A stretch of 8,345 bases of DNA from Syntrophomonadaceae bacterium (GCA_003551865.1 PUNU01000270.1:1-8345); one strand, 5' to 3'. Positions 1 through 6,420 are shown, numbered from the stretch's first letter. Numbers and translations: made by a program. The notes: generated by a model not told the origin, from the letters alone.

Positions 1-139
1 AGAAAAGCCGGCCGTTCGATAGAAACTTCCTCCTTGGCACTCAGCAGCCAAAGCTTACAGCAAAAAGTTCGAACGCAAATTAGCCGGTGCCCAATAAAAG
101 CTCAGTGCAAGGAGAGTCGTGGTGGGAGCCATAAAACAG

Positions 140-407
140 CCTCCTCCTTGATTGGAGTTGGGGGCAAAAAATCCTCCCTCCCCCTTGAGGGGGGGGAGGC
201 CCGGGGCAATAAACCTCCCTCCCCCTTGCTGGGCGGGGCCCGGGGCGATAAACCTCCCTCCCCCTTGCTGGGCGGGGCCCGGGGCGATAAACTCCCTCCC
301 CCTTGCTGGGCGGGGCCCGGGACGATAAACTCCCTCCCCCTTGCTGGGCGGGGCCCGGGACGATAAACTCCCTCCCCCTTGAGGGGGGAGGGTCGGGGTG
401 GGGGTGA
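140..407. repeat. GC-rich tandem repeat array, about six units of 38-41 bp
   Basis: Units begin at 173, 214, 253, 292, 330 and 368, with lengths 41, 39, 39, 38 and 38 bp and a terminal copy ending near 407. A degenerate copy may lie at 140-172. Each unit starts with a CTCCCTCCCCCTTG core. The four middle units continue with CTGGGCGGGGCCCGGG and end in CGATAAA. The two outer units instead continue with a G-run that pairs back to the C-run. In the last unit 370-378 pairs with 384-392 over nine base pairs around loop TTGAG. This resembles the GC-rich palindromic intergenic repeats dispersed in many bacterial genomes, here multiplied in tandem. There are no unique spacers, so it is not a CRISPR array. 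Confidence 0.9.
383..404 (+). other. Possible G-quadruplex motif
   Basis: On the + strand the last repeat unit has four G-runs of 6, 3, 4 and 5 bases separated by loops of 1, 2 and 1 bases (A, TC, T). This fits the standard rule for an intramolecular G-quadruplex. The same bases can form the GC hairpin of that unit, so the two structures would compete. Formation in the cell is unproven. Confidence 0.45.
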
Positions 408-583
408 AGTAGTCTTTTTAAGGACAACCAAAATTAAACCGAACAGCTCATCTAAGGGGGTAAACAAGTCTCACTGCCAACCTTCCACCTTTCCCCGCTC
501 AACTGCTTGCAATTCCAAAGACTTGCTTTATATTCGCTTCAGGCTTGCAACATCTACCATAAATAAAAAATAGTAGTAATAAT

Positions 584-633
584 TGCCAATTTAAGCTGTT
601 AATACGTTAACAGGGCACTGGTTACAATTGGCA
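584..633. promoter_or_regulatory. Nested inverted repeat upstream of the XdhC-like gene
   Basis: The outer arms TGCCAATT (584-591) and AATTGGCA (626-633) are perfect 8-bp complements. Inside them lies CTGTTAATACGTTAACAG (596-613), two 7-bp arms around a TACG centre. The inner palindrome is centred about 70 bp upstream of the start point implied by the TATAAT box at 664, a usual place for an activator site. If transcribed, the inner part is a hairpin with a UNCG-type loop. There is no T-run after it, so a terminator is unlikely. The regulator, if any, is unknown. Confidence 0.45.
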
Positions 634-663
634 GCAGGCTTTATAAAGGACCGGGGTATGCTG

Positions 664-669
664 TATAAT
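664..669 (+). promoter_or_regulatory. Candidate -10 box for the XdhC-like gene
   Basis: A perfect TATAAT lies 56 bp before the chosen start codon, but the expected -35 position (641-646, TTATAA) matches the consensus poorly. If used, transcription would start near 676 and give a leader of about 50 nt. The poor -35 would fit a promoter needing an activator, perhaps through the inverted repeat just upstream. Confidence 0.35.
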
Positions 670-712
670 CAAAGCAGGGCAAAATTATTGGAGCATGTGC
701 TGTGGGCTCGCC

Positions 713-718
713 GGAGGT
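713..718 (+). promoter_or_regulatory. Ribosome binding site that fixes the start at 725
   Basis: GGAGGT lies seven bases (counted from the final G of GGAGG) before ATG at 725. The upstream in-frame ATG at 695 has GGAG only one base before it, which is too close to work, and would add ten residues (beginning MCCGLAGG) not expected in the family. The start at 725 is therefore preferred. Confidence 0.8.
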
Positions 719-724
719 ATTGGT

Positions 725-1801
725 ATGGCAATTTACAACCGGGTTGAGAAGATTTTGACTGCCGGCAGGGAGGTCAAGTTGATTACCGTGATCGGCGGCA
801 TCCAGGACCGGGCGGTTGTCGGTAGAAAAATAATTATGGCCGGTAAAGAAACAATTTACAGCGGGCTGGATGAATTGACTACCGCCCGCATCGAGGACTT
901 GGCGGCAAGTTTGAGCACTGCCGGGCAAAGCACTATAGGTGAAGTTGAGTCTGCTGATGGTGAAAGGCTTGAGCTTTTTATTCACGCTTATGCACCGCCG
1001 CCCCGGTTAATAATTATGGGCGGAGGGCATGTTGGGGGTGCCGTCTGCAGGCTGGCAGCCCATCTTGACTATAAAACGGTGCTTATCGATGATCGTCCGG
1101 CTTTTGTATCTCCGCAAAAACACCCCTATGCAAGCCAACTGATCTGTAAACCATTCGAACAGGCCCTCGATCAACTGGCTCCTTCTCCATCGGATTACCT
1201 AATTATCGTTACCAGGGGTCACCGGTATGACCGCCTCTGCCTGGAGAAGTCACTGGACCGGGAGGCGGCCTATATTGGCATGATCGGCAGCAAAAGGCGT
1301 GTAAAGGCCCAGCTGGAAGATCTGGCCGGAAGGGGGTATCACCGGGAACTGCTGGAACGGGTTTATTCGCCGATCGGCCTGCCGATCGGCGCGGTTACAG
1401 AAGCTGAAATAGCGATCAGCATCCTGGCTGAAATTATAAAAGTCAGGCGGAGTAAAAGCAGCAGTGAAGCGGTGGAGAAAACTATTCTGCAGGAACTTCG
1501 CCGGATCGAAGAGAAAAGCACCCGGGCGGTTTTGGCTACGATTGTTCGCACCCGCGGGTCTACCCCAAGAAAAACCGGATCACAGATGATCATCTTCCCC
1601 GACGGATCACTAAAAGGCACCATCGGGGGAGGCTGCGCCGAGGCGGAAGTACGAAGGGTAGCCCTCAACTGCCTGGATAATGACCGGGTAGTTCTTTTTA
1701 AGCTGGAGATGACGGCTGAGGCGGCCGCCGAAGAAGGAATGGCCTGCGGAGGGATTATGGATGTTTTTATTGAACCTCTGCAGCCGTTCTGTCCGGAGTA
1801 A
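725..1801 (+). CDS. XdhC/CoxI-family molybdenum hydroxylase maturation protein, permuted
   Basis: XdhC-family proteins bind molybdenum cofactor and help load its sulfurated form into xanthine dehydrogenase or CO dehydrogenase-type hydroxylases in the cytoplasm. The protein has 358 residues from ATG 725. Residues about 95-240 are the Rossmann XdhC C-terminal domain, with GGGHVGG (99-105), DDR (122-124), TRGHRYD (163-169), GMIGS (185-189) and PIGLPIGA (216-223). The classic XdhC/CoxI N-terminal domain comes after it, at about 255-352, with RTRGSTPRK (275-283), GTIGGGC (298-304) and EEGMACGG (336-343). Residues 1-90 look like a worn copy of the same domain: the RGSTPRK and GGGC motifs are missing, but the ELFIHAY end is kept. 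The usual order is CoxI then Rossmann. No hydroxylase subunit gene lies nearby, so the client enzyme is unknown. Family assignment is secure; activity is inferred. Confidence 0.9.
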   Translation: MAIYNRVEKILTAGREVKLITVIGGIQDRAVVGRKIIMAGKETIYSGLDELTTARIEDLAASLSTAGQSTIGEVESADGERLELFIHAYAPPPRLIIMGGGHVGGAVCRLAAHLDYKTVLIDDRPAFVSPQKHPYASQLICKPFEQALDQLAPSPSDYLIIVTRGHRYDRLCLEKSLDREAAYIGMIGSKRRVKAQLEDLAGRGYHRELLERVYSPIGLPIGAVTEAEIAISILAEIIKVRRSKSSSEAVEKTILQELRRIEEKSTRAVLATIVRTRGSTPRKTGSQMIIFPDGSLKGTIGGGCAEAEVRRVALNCLDNDRVVLFKLEMTAEAAAEEGMACGGIMDVFIEPLQPFCPE

Positions 1802-1825
1802 TTCTCTTAAAAAAAGTTTCACCTG

Positions 1826-1834
1826 TGGTAAAAT
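1826..1834 (+). promoter_or_regulatory. Extended -10 promoter for the 5'-nucleotidase gene
   Basis: TGGTAAAAT is a TGN-extended -10 box with five of six matches to TATAAT, 50 bp before the ATG at 1884. No good -35 lies at 16-18 bp spacing, which extended -10 promoters can tolerate. The implied start is near 1841. A GAGGGGTG ribosome binding site (1867-1874) precedes the ATG by about 9 bases. It suggests the gene can be expressed apart from the XdhC-like gene. Confidence 0.45.
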
Positions 1835-1883
1835 AGAAAAAGGTTTTACAAATGTTACTACTGGAAGAGGGGTGTATAAATAA

Positions 1884-3905
1884 ATGCTTAAGCTTTTTAC
1901 TACCGGTGCACTGACGCCGGTAATTATGTGTTCGGTTTTTTTGCTCCTGGTGGGTTTGATTATTTTTACGGCTGCAAGCCCGGAACCGGCGGCAGCCGCT
2001 CCCGATGAAGAATTTTATCTCACCATACTGCATACCAATGACGAGCACGGGGCGGTGATTCCTCACGGACCGGCGGTTGATTTTCACCCGGAAAGAGAAA
2101 ACTCAACCGTCGGCGGTTATGCCCGCCTGGCCTCGGCGGTAAACGAAATCAGGCTGGAAAAAGAAGCCGCCGGCGAACCGGTTTTAATTCTCAACGGTGG
2201 TGATTTTATCGGCGGTTCACCTTACAGCTGGCTTGTAGCTGCCGGTTATGCCGCTGAGTTGAACATTAAGCAAAAAATCGGTTATGATGCCGTGGTTATT
2301 GGCAATCATGAATACGATTACGGGCCTGACAAGCTGGTCGGTTACCTGGAAGAAGCCGGATACCCTGATGCGCATGAACAAACGGCGGTGCTTGCTTCCA
2401 ATACCACCGCACCGCCTGATTATCCCCTGGGCCGGGAGGGGCTTTACAGGAAAACCCACATGCTGGAACTGGAAAACGGCTTGATGGTCGGATTTTTCGG
2501 GCTGATTGGAAAAGATGCCGTCTCTGTTACCGCTCCTCATGAGCCTGTGGAATTTACCGAACAGCACGAAGCGGCGCGTGAAATGGTCGAGGAGCTTAAA
2601 CAGAGCGGTGCCGATATGATCATTGCCTTGACTCATTCCGGGGTGGAAGAGGACCGTGACCTGGCCCTGGACGTGCACGGGATTGATGTCATAGTCGGCG
2701 GGCACTGCCATACCGCCCTGGAAGAACCGGTGGTGGAGGAAGGTACAGTCATCGTCCAGGCCGGGTCACTTTTGGAATACCTGGGCAGGCTTGATCTTGC
2801 CTTCAACCCGGGGACGGGAGAGGTGCGGATCCGCAATTATGAAGATGACATACCCTTTTTACTGGCCCTGGATCATACCTACCCACTGGATCCTGCGGTT
2901 GATGAATTAGTCGGCGAGTATACGGAAAAGCTAAATGAGCTTATTGCGGAAAAAACCGGGGGCCGTTTCCGGCATGTTCTTGATTCGGTAATGCTGTCCG
3001 ATTTCGAGATTCCCAACCATCCGCCCCTGCAGGAGTCTCCCTTCGGCAACTTTGTCACCGATGCCATGCGCCTGGTTACCGAAGAAAAGGCCGGCATTGA
3101 AGTAGACTTTGCCATCCAGGCCAATGGAAATATTAGGGGCGGTGTCGTGCCCGGGTCCATGCCCCACTCACAGGGCAAGGTCTCTTTTTATGATCTGGCC
3201 GAGCTAATCGGCCTCGGGGTGGGGCCGGACGGACAGGCCGGCTACCCGGTAGCTGCAATTTATTTAACCGGGGAAGAAATGCGCCGGGTGTTGGAAGTGG
3301 CCGTTTTGCTCGCCGAGCTGATGGGTGACACCTATTTTCTGCAGTTTTCAGGACTCCGCTATGACTATAATCCTCAGAACGCCGTCCTTTTCACAGTTCC
3401 GTCTTTGGATTTGCCCATCCCCACCACCCGGGCGGTAACCGGTGCCGAGCGCTACATCGGCGAGGGCAGGCAGGGGTTTGACGACGAGCATTATACACCC
3501 CTGGAGTGGGGAGATGAAGAGCTCTACTGCCTGGTAACCGACATATACATTTTATCCTTCCTGCCCATGGTGGGCGAGATGCTGCCTCAACTGGACCTTG
3601 TTATAAAAGACAGCAAAGGCAACCCGGTGGCGGAAGACGATTTTGAAGAGCTGATAGTTTACGTAAACGGTGAAGAGTTAAAGGTATGGCAGTCAGTGAT
3701 CGAATATGCCGCCAACCAGCCCATAGGGGATTCGGGCCTGCCGGAGGTGGATCATTATTATGTTTCTACCGCCGAAAGGATAAACCCGGTATCGACTGTT
3801 CCTTTTATTGCCTGGTTGATCTTGATTCTCCTGGTTCCGGTTGTTTTGATCGTGCTGCTGATCAGGCGTAGAAAGCGGCGTAAGAAAATGTTAACTTCAG
3901 AATAA
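1884..3905 (+). CDS. Secreted, membrane-anchored UshA-type 5'-nucleotidase
   Basis: This family hydrolyses nucleoside 5'-phosphates, and often UDP-sugars or 2',3'-cyclic nucleotides, outside the cytoplasm with a two-metal centre. The protein has 673 residues. Residues about 10-33 form a hydrophobic export signal, with a likely cleavage region in the Ala-rich stretch near 36-40. The metallophosphatase domain (about 45-300) has all expected ligands: D53 and H55 in HTNDEHG, D107 in GGDF, N141-H142 in GNHE, H251 in THSG, H274 and H276 in GGHCHT. The 5'-nucleotidase C-terminal domain follows (about 360-560), with GNFVTDAMR (388-396). Its usual NGGGIR motif reads NGNIR (414-418), so substrate preference may differ. 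Residues about 640-660 form a second hydrophobic span followed by the basic tail RRRKRRKK, which would anchor the enzyme facing outward. No LPXTG sorting motif is seen. A role in nucleotide or phosphate salvage is inferred. Confidence 0.93.
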   Translation: MLKLFTTGALTPVIMCSVFLLLVGLIIFTAASPEPAAAAPDEEFYLTILHTNDEHGAVIPHGPAVDFHPERENSTVGGYARLASAVNEIRLEKEAAGEPVLILNGGDFIGGSPYSWLVAAGYAAELNIKQKIGYDAVVIGNHEYDYGPDKLVGYLEEAGYPDAHEQTAVLASNTTAPPDYPLGREGLYRKTHMLELENGLMVGFFGLIGKDAVSVTAPHEPVEFTEQHEAAREMVEELKQSGADMIIALTHSGVEEDRDLALDVHGIDVIVGGHCHTALEEPVVEEGTVIVQAGSLLEYLGRLDLAFNPGTGEVRIRNYEDDIPFLLALDHTYPLDPAVDELVGEYTEKLNELIAEKTGGRFRHVLDSVMLSDFEIPNHPPLQESPFGNFVTDAMRLVTEEKAGIEVDFAIQANGNIRGGVVPGSMPHSQGKVSFYDLAELIGLGVGPDGQAGYPVAAIYLTGEEMRRVLEVAVLLAELMGDTYFLQFSGLRYDYNPQNAVLFTVPSLDLPIPTTRAVTGAERYIGEGRQGFDDEHYTPLEWGDEELYCLVTDIYILSFLPMVGEMLPQLDLVIKDSKGNPVAEDDFEELIVYVNGEELKVWQSVIEYAANQPIGDSGLPEVDHYYVSTAERINPVSTVPFIAWLILILLVPVVLIVLLIRRRKRRKKMLTSE

Positions 3906-3980
3906 CCGGCGCCCCGGGAAAGCCTGTATTTGGGTGGAATTGATACAAAAATTTCTGCCCGGCTGAATATGAACCATACT

Positions 3981-4006
3981 CGACCTGCCCGGTTACGGGC
4001 AGGTCG
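3981..4006. terminator. Strong 11-bp hairpin after the nucleotidase gene, no T-run
   Basis: CGACCTGCCCG (3981-3991) pairs perfectly with CGGGCAGGTCG (3996-4006) around loop GTTA, 75 bp beyond the nucleotidase stop codon. The next bases (TACAGTTTCACC) are not a T-run, so it is not a textbook intrinsic terminator. It may aid termination, block 3' decay, or be an operator. A second CTGCCCGG at 3955-3962 could pair with the same 3' arm. Confidence 0.4.
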
Positions 4007-4073
4007 TACAGTTTCACCGCATTTCAGTGAGAAATAGAATACAAACTTCTATTAAAGCTTAAAGCCTAAAAAT

Positions 4074-4082
4074 GAGAGGTGG
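4074..4082 (+). promoter_or_regulatory. Ribosome binding site supporting a TTG start at 4089
   Basis: GAGAGGTGG ends six bases before TTG at 4089. The nearby ATG at 4072 is out of frame. The first in-frame ATG inside the gene is codon 21, and using it would delete the GAGRQG nucleotide-binding loop. TTG is therefore the likely start. Confidence 0.75.
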
Positions 4083-4088
4083 TTTAAA

Positions 4089-5270
4089 TTGTCCTTCAGC
4101 TATGCGGTCTTGGGCGCAGGCAGGCAGGGGACCGCCGCCGCCTACGACATGGCCAAATTCGGTGATGCTGCATCGATAACTATGCTGGACAAAGACCTTC
4201 AGGCGGCAGAGTCGGCGGCGTCGAGGATCAACCGGCTAATCGGGAAGGAAATTGCCTGTGCCGAACGGGTTGATGTAACCGATGAGACCGATCTAACCGA
4301 GCGGTTAATAGGGGTCGATTCATTTTTAAGCGCGGTTCCCTACTGGCTGAATCCCCGGATATCTCGCTGTGCCATAAAAGCGCGGGCCTCGATGTGTGAT
4401 CTGGGCGGGAATACCGAGCTTGTCCTGGAACAGTTGAAACTTGACGGAGAAGCCGCCTCCGCCGGGATCAGCATTGTTCCAGACTGCGGGCAGGTTCCAG
4501 GGCTGGGCAATTCACTGGCTGCTTATGCGCTCAGCCTGTTGGATGACCCGGAGGAGATATACATGTGGGACGGGGGCATACCGCAAAATCCCCGTCCCCC
4601 CTTTAATTACTTTCTTACCTTCAATATTGTTGGCCTGACCAATGAGTATTACGGAACTGCCTGTTTCTTACGAGACGGCAGGATAACCGAACTGCCAACC
4701 TTTACAGAAGATGAATACGAATTGGTAGAGTTTCCCGAGCCGATCGGCACCCTTGAAGCTTTTGTGGCCGGTGGAGGCACTTCGACTGCTCCATGGACCT
4801 ATGAAGGGCGCCTCAAAACATATCAAAATAAAACCCTTCGCTACCGCGGTCATTTCAGCCAGTGGAAAACCCTGATGGACTGCGGTTTACTGGAAGAAGA
4901 ACCGGTGAACATCGGGGAGGGCATAAAAGTATCGCCACGGAGGCTTCTGCATGCCGTTTTGGAGCCGAAACTTGCTCCCGGGCCGGGAGATAAAGATCTG
5001 GTCATTGTCCGGATAAAAGGTTACGGACAGAGAGACGGACGCCGGGCCGAAGCTTTTGTGGAAGTAATCGACTACTTTGACAGTACTACCGGTTTTACGG
5101 CTATGGAGAGAACAACAGGCTGGCATGCTTCAATTATGGCCATATTCAATGCCCGGGGGGTGACACCGCGTGGTGTAAAGCCGGTTGAAACGGCAGTTCC
5201 GGGGCCGGTTTTTATTGAAGCACTGTGTAAACGGGGTATCCCTTTTAAGGAAAAAATAACTTATCTCTAA
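4089..5270 (+). CDS. Lysine 6-dehydrogenase-like protein (saccharopine dehydrogenase family)
   Basis: The protein has 393 residues and closely resembles, from memory, the NAD-dependent L-lysine 6-dehydrogenase of Geobacillus (about 385 residues). That enzyme oxidises the lysine side-chain amine to allysine, which cyclises to piperideine-6-carboxylate. Residues 1-130 form a Rossmann domain with GAGRQG (9-14) and an acidic residue, D34, at the end of the second strand, favouring NAD. Residues 130-375 form the saccharopine dehydrogenase-type catalytic domain, with DLGGN (104-108), PDCGQVPGLGN (131-141), GGIPQNPRPPFNY (162-174), GGGTST (228-233) and TLRYRGH (249-255). It stands alone: no aminotransferase or piperideine dehydrogenase gene adjoins it, and it converges with the regulator gene downstream across 71 bp. 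Saccharopine or carboxynorspermidine dehydrogenase activity cannot be excluded. Family is firm, exact substrate moderate. Confidence 0.88.
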   Translation: MSFSYAVLGAGRQGTAAAYDMAKFGDAASITMLDKDLQAAESAASRINRLIGKEIACAERVDVTDETDLTERLIGVDSFLSAVPYWLNPRISRCAIKARASMCDLGGNTELVLEQLKLDGEAASAGISIVPDCGQVPGLGNSLAAYALSLLDDPEEIYMWDGGIPQNPRPPFNYFLTFNIVGLTNEYYGTACFLRDGRITELPTFTEDEYELVEFPEPIGTLEAFVAGGGTSTAPWTYEGRLKTYQNKTLRYRGHFSQWKTLMDCGLLEEEPVNIGEGIKVSPRRLLHAVLEPKLAPGPGDKDLVIVRIKGYGQRDGRRAEAFVEVIDYFDSTTGFTAMERTTGWHASIMAIFNARGVTPRGVKPVETAVPGPVFIEALCKRGIPFKEKITYL

Positions 5271-5341
5271 AGTTTTTGTTGTCTCCCGGCCAGGAAATCT
5301 GAATTCACTGGAAATACTGTGCTGCGTCGGCAATAAAGTGC

Positions 5342-6202
5342 TTATGATCGGGCCATTATGCCTTCCAGAATTAGGTGGTAGGCTTCTTCCATTATTTTTC
5401 TACTGCTGTGTGCTCCTTCAAAAATATTACTGTAAGCGAAAGCATCGATCAGTGAAAGCAGGAGCACGCTGACAATTTCACTGTTCAACGGTCGGAACAT
5501 TCCGGACTTCACTCCCCTTTCCAGATCTTTGGCTATCGGTTGGACCCAGGCTTTTCTCAGCATTTCTGCAGCCTTCTGCTTCTGTTCTTCATCTTCGTAC
5601 CACAAGGATTCCTTGATTAACTGCAGGGCGGTGTGCAGCTTCGGGTAAAAAGCCTGCTCAGTGGCAGCCCTGCCTCTTTTTTCCAGTCTTTTCAAGGGGT
5701 TCGTTTCCTTCTTAATGCCTTCCAATTCTTTTGATTGTAAAATTAAAAAAAGATTGTCCAGGCAAGCGAAATACAGCTCCTTTTTATTTTTAAAGTAGTA
5801 ATAAAATGCGGGTTTTGTGAGATTAACCTCTTTAACGATATCGAGAATGCTGGTATTTCGATATCCCTTGTAAAGAAATAACTGCAAAGCGGCATCGATA
5901 ATTTGTTTTCTGGTGTTGGAATCAGAGGCGCAATGAGAGACCTGCTGATCGGAAACCGCTTTGGCTCTGCTCTCTTTTTCCAGCAGTTGAACAGCATAAT
6001 ATAATGGTATTCCTCTCTTTTGATATTTTTTTAAATACTCCAGTCTTTCCAGATGAGTTTTGTCGTATAAGGCCTGATTTGATTTTTTGTAGATCGGGGG
6101 GTGAAGGTAACCTTTGCGCAAATAATAATGGATTAACTGGGAACTTAAACCCGATAATTTTGCAAGCATACTTATTTTCATTACTTCAACTTCAGGTTCC
6201 AT
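5342..6202 (-). CDS. MerR-TetR fusion transcriptional regulator
   Basis: The protein has 286 residues and two DNA-binding heads. Residues about 9-75 match a MerR-type winged helix: KISMLAKLSGLSSQLIHYYL (9-28), then ALYDKTHLERLEYLKKYQKR and a PLYYAVQLL helix. Residues about 97-143 are a TetR N-terminal domain with RKQIIDAALQLF, TSILDIVKEVNLTK and PAFYYYFKNKKEL, the recognition helix signature. Residues about 150-286 are helical and should be the TetR dimer and ligand pocket. A link of about 20 residues joins the heads. The normal MerR dimerising coiled coil appears replaced by the TetR part. Start at 6202 is favoured by GAGGGAG four bases upstream; the next ATG (codon 8) has no such site. It is divergent from the 6421-8345 genes and probably controls them and itself. 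Most TetR proteins repress until a small ligand binds; the ligand is unknown. Confidence 0.9.
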   Translation of the reverse strand: MEPEVEVMKISMLAKLSGLSSQLIHYYLRKGYLHPPIYKKSNQALYDKTHLERLEYLKKYQKRGIPLYYAVQLLEKESRAKAVSDQQVSHCASDSNTRKQIIDAALQLFLYKGYRNTSILDIVKEVNLTKPAFYYYFKNKKELYFACLDNLFLILQSKELEGIKKETNPLKRLEKRGRAATEQAFYPKLHTALQLIKESLWYEDEEQKQKAAEMLRKAWVQPIAKDLERGVKSGMFRPLNSEIVSVLLLSLIDAFAYSNIFEGAHSSRKIMEEAYHLILEGIMARS

Positions 6203-6220
6203 GGCACTCCCTCACTTTTT

Positions 6221-6242
6221 ATGCTAATTTTATGTTAATTTT
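6221..6242. repeat. Two tandem 11-bp repeats in the regulator's 5' leader
   Basis: ATGCTAATTTT (6221-6231) is followed directly by ATGTTAATTTT (6232-6242), ten of eleven bases identical. The repeat lies between the regulator's -10 box and its start codon. An 11-bp period puts both copies on nearly the same face of the helix, as expected for a tandem protein-binding site. Simple AT-rich chance repetition is also possible. Confidence 0.4.
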
Positions 6243-6248
6243 ATAAAG

Positions 6249-6277
6249 ATTATACACTATTCACAGGTTGCTGTATA
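6249..6277 (-). promoter_or_regulatory. Promoter of the MerR-TetR gene
   Basis: Read on the minus strand, a perfect TATAAT (6249-6254) lies 17 bp after TATACA (6272-6277), which has four of six matches to the -35 consensus. Transcription would start near 6242, giving a leader of about 40 nt that contains the 11-bp tandem repeat. The spacing is normal, not the stretched 19-20 bp typical of MerR-activated promoters. Confidence 0.55.
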
Positions 6278-6328
6278 TCACAATTTGCAATAAATTCGCT
6301 AGATGAATACTTTAAATAAGTTTAAATA

Positions 6329-6365
6329 TTGACTTAATGTAATCAAAGTGTTAAAGATAAGTCAA
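6329..6365 (+). promoter_or_regulatory. Wide inverted repeat overlapping a candidate forward promoter
   Basis: TTGACTTA (6329-6336) and TAAGTCAA (6358-6365) are perfect 8-bp inverted arms with 21 bp between. The left arm contains TTGACT, a good -35 box, preceded by an A/T tract. At 17-bp spacing the -10 would be TAAAGA (6352-6357), a weak match touching the right arm. A repressor bound to both arms would cover the promoter of the 6421-8345 genes. The spacing between arms is wider than in usual TetR operators. Confidence 0.4.
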
Positions 6366-6420
6366 CATGTAAAGTATTAACCGGTAGAAATGTGCCGGTA
6401 GACGAGGGATATATTTAATA

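Larger units (their letters stand above)
1..724. other. Long non-coding stretch at left edge
   Basis: No convincing gene is seen here. The open frames across 34-467 on both strands translate to Pro/Gly/Arg-rich repeats of the tandem DNA units and stay open only because the units lack stops. Bases 1-139 hold nothing I can identify. Bases 140-407 are the GC-rich repeat block. Bases 408-583 are of ordinary composition, with two copies of GCTTGCAA (505-512 and 543-550) but no coding pattern. Bases 584-724 contain a nested inverted repeat, a TATAAT box and the ribosome binding site of the next gene. A gene running off the left edge cannot be excluded, but I see no coding evidence for one. Confidence 0.7.
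6203..6420. promoter_or_regulatory. Divergent AT-rich control region
   Basis: This 218-bp gap between the regulator and the + strand genes is much richer in A/T than the flanking genes. It holds a minus-strand promoter, 11-bp tandem repeats, a 10-bp near-tandem repeat (6311-6330: TTTAAATAAG then TTTAAATATT), a wide inverted repeat (6329-6365) and a CCGGTAGA direct repeat (6381-6388 and 6395-6402). It is the likely target of the MerR-TetR protein. Confidence 0.65.

Noticed and set aside
26..35. AAGGAGGAAG on the minus strand, suggesting a gene leaving the left edge
   Set aside because: No ATG, GTG or TTG follows at usable distance before the window ends, so no gene start can be supported.
173..407. 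CRISPR array
   Set aside because: The units abut each other with no unique spacers of constant length, and no cas gene is present.
34..467. Open frames on both strands rich in Pro, Gly and Arg across the left repeat block
   Set aside because: They are translations of the tandem DNA repeat in several frames at once, with no ribosome binding sites or recognisable domains.
658..747. 29-codon leader frame overlapping the start of the XdhC-like gene, with AAAGGA before it
   Set aside because: Its start lies upstream of the likely transcript start implied by TATAAT at 664, and the peptide (MLYNQSRAKLLEHV...) shows no leader-like feature such as a run of one amino acid.
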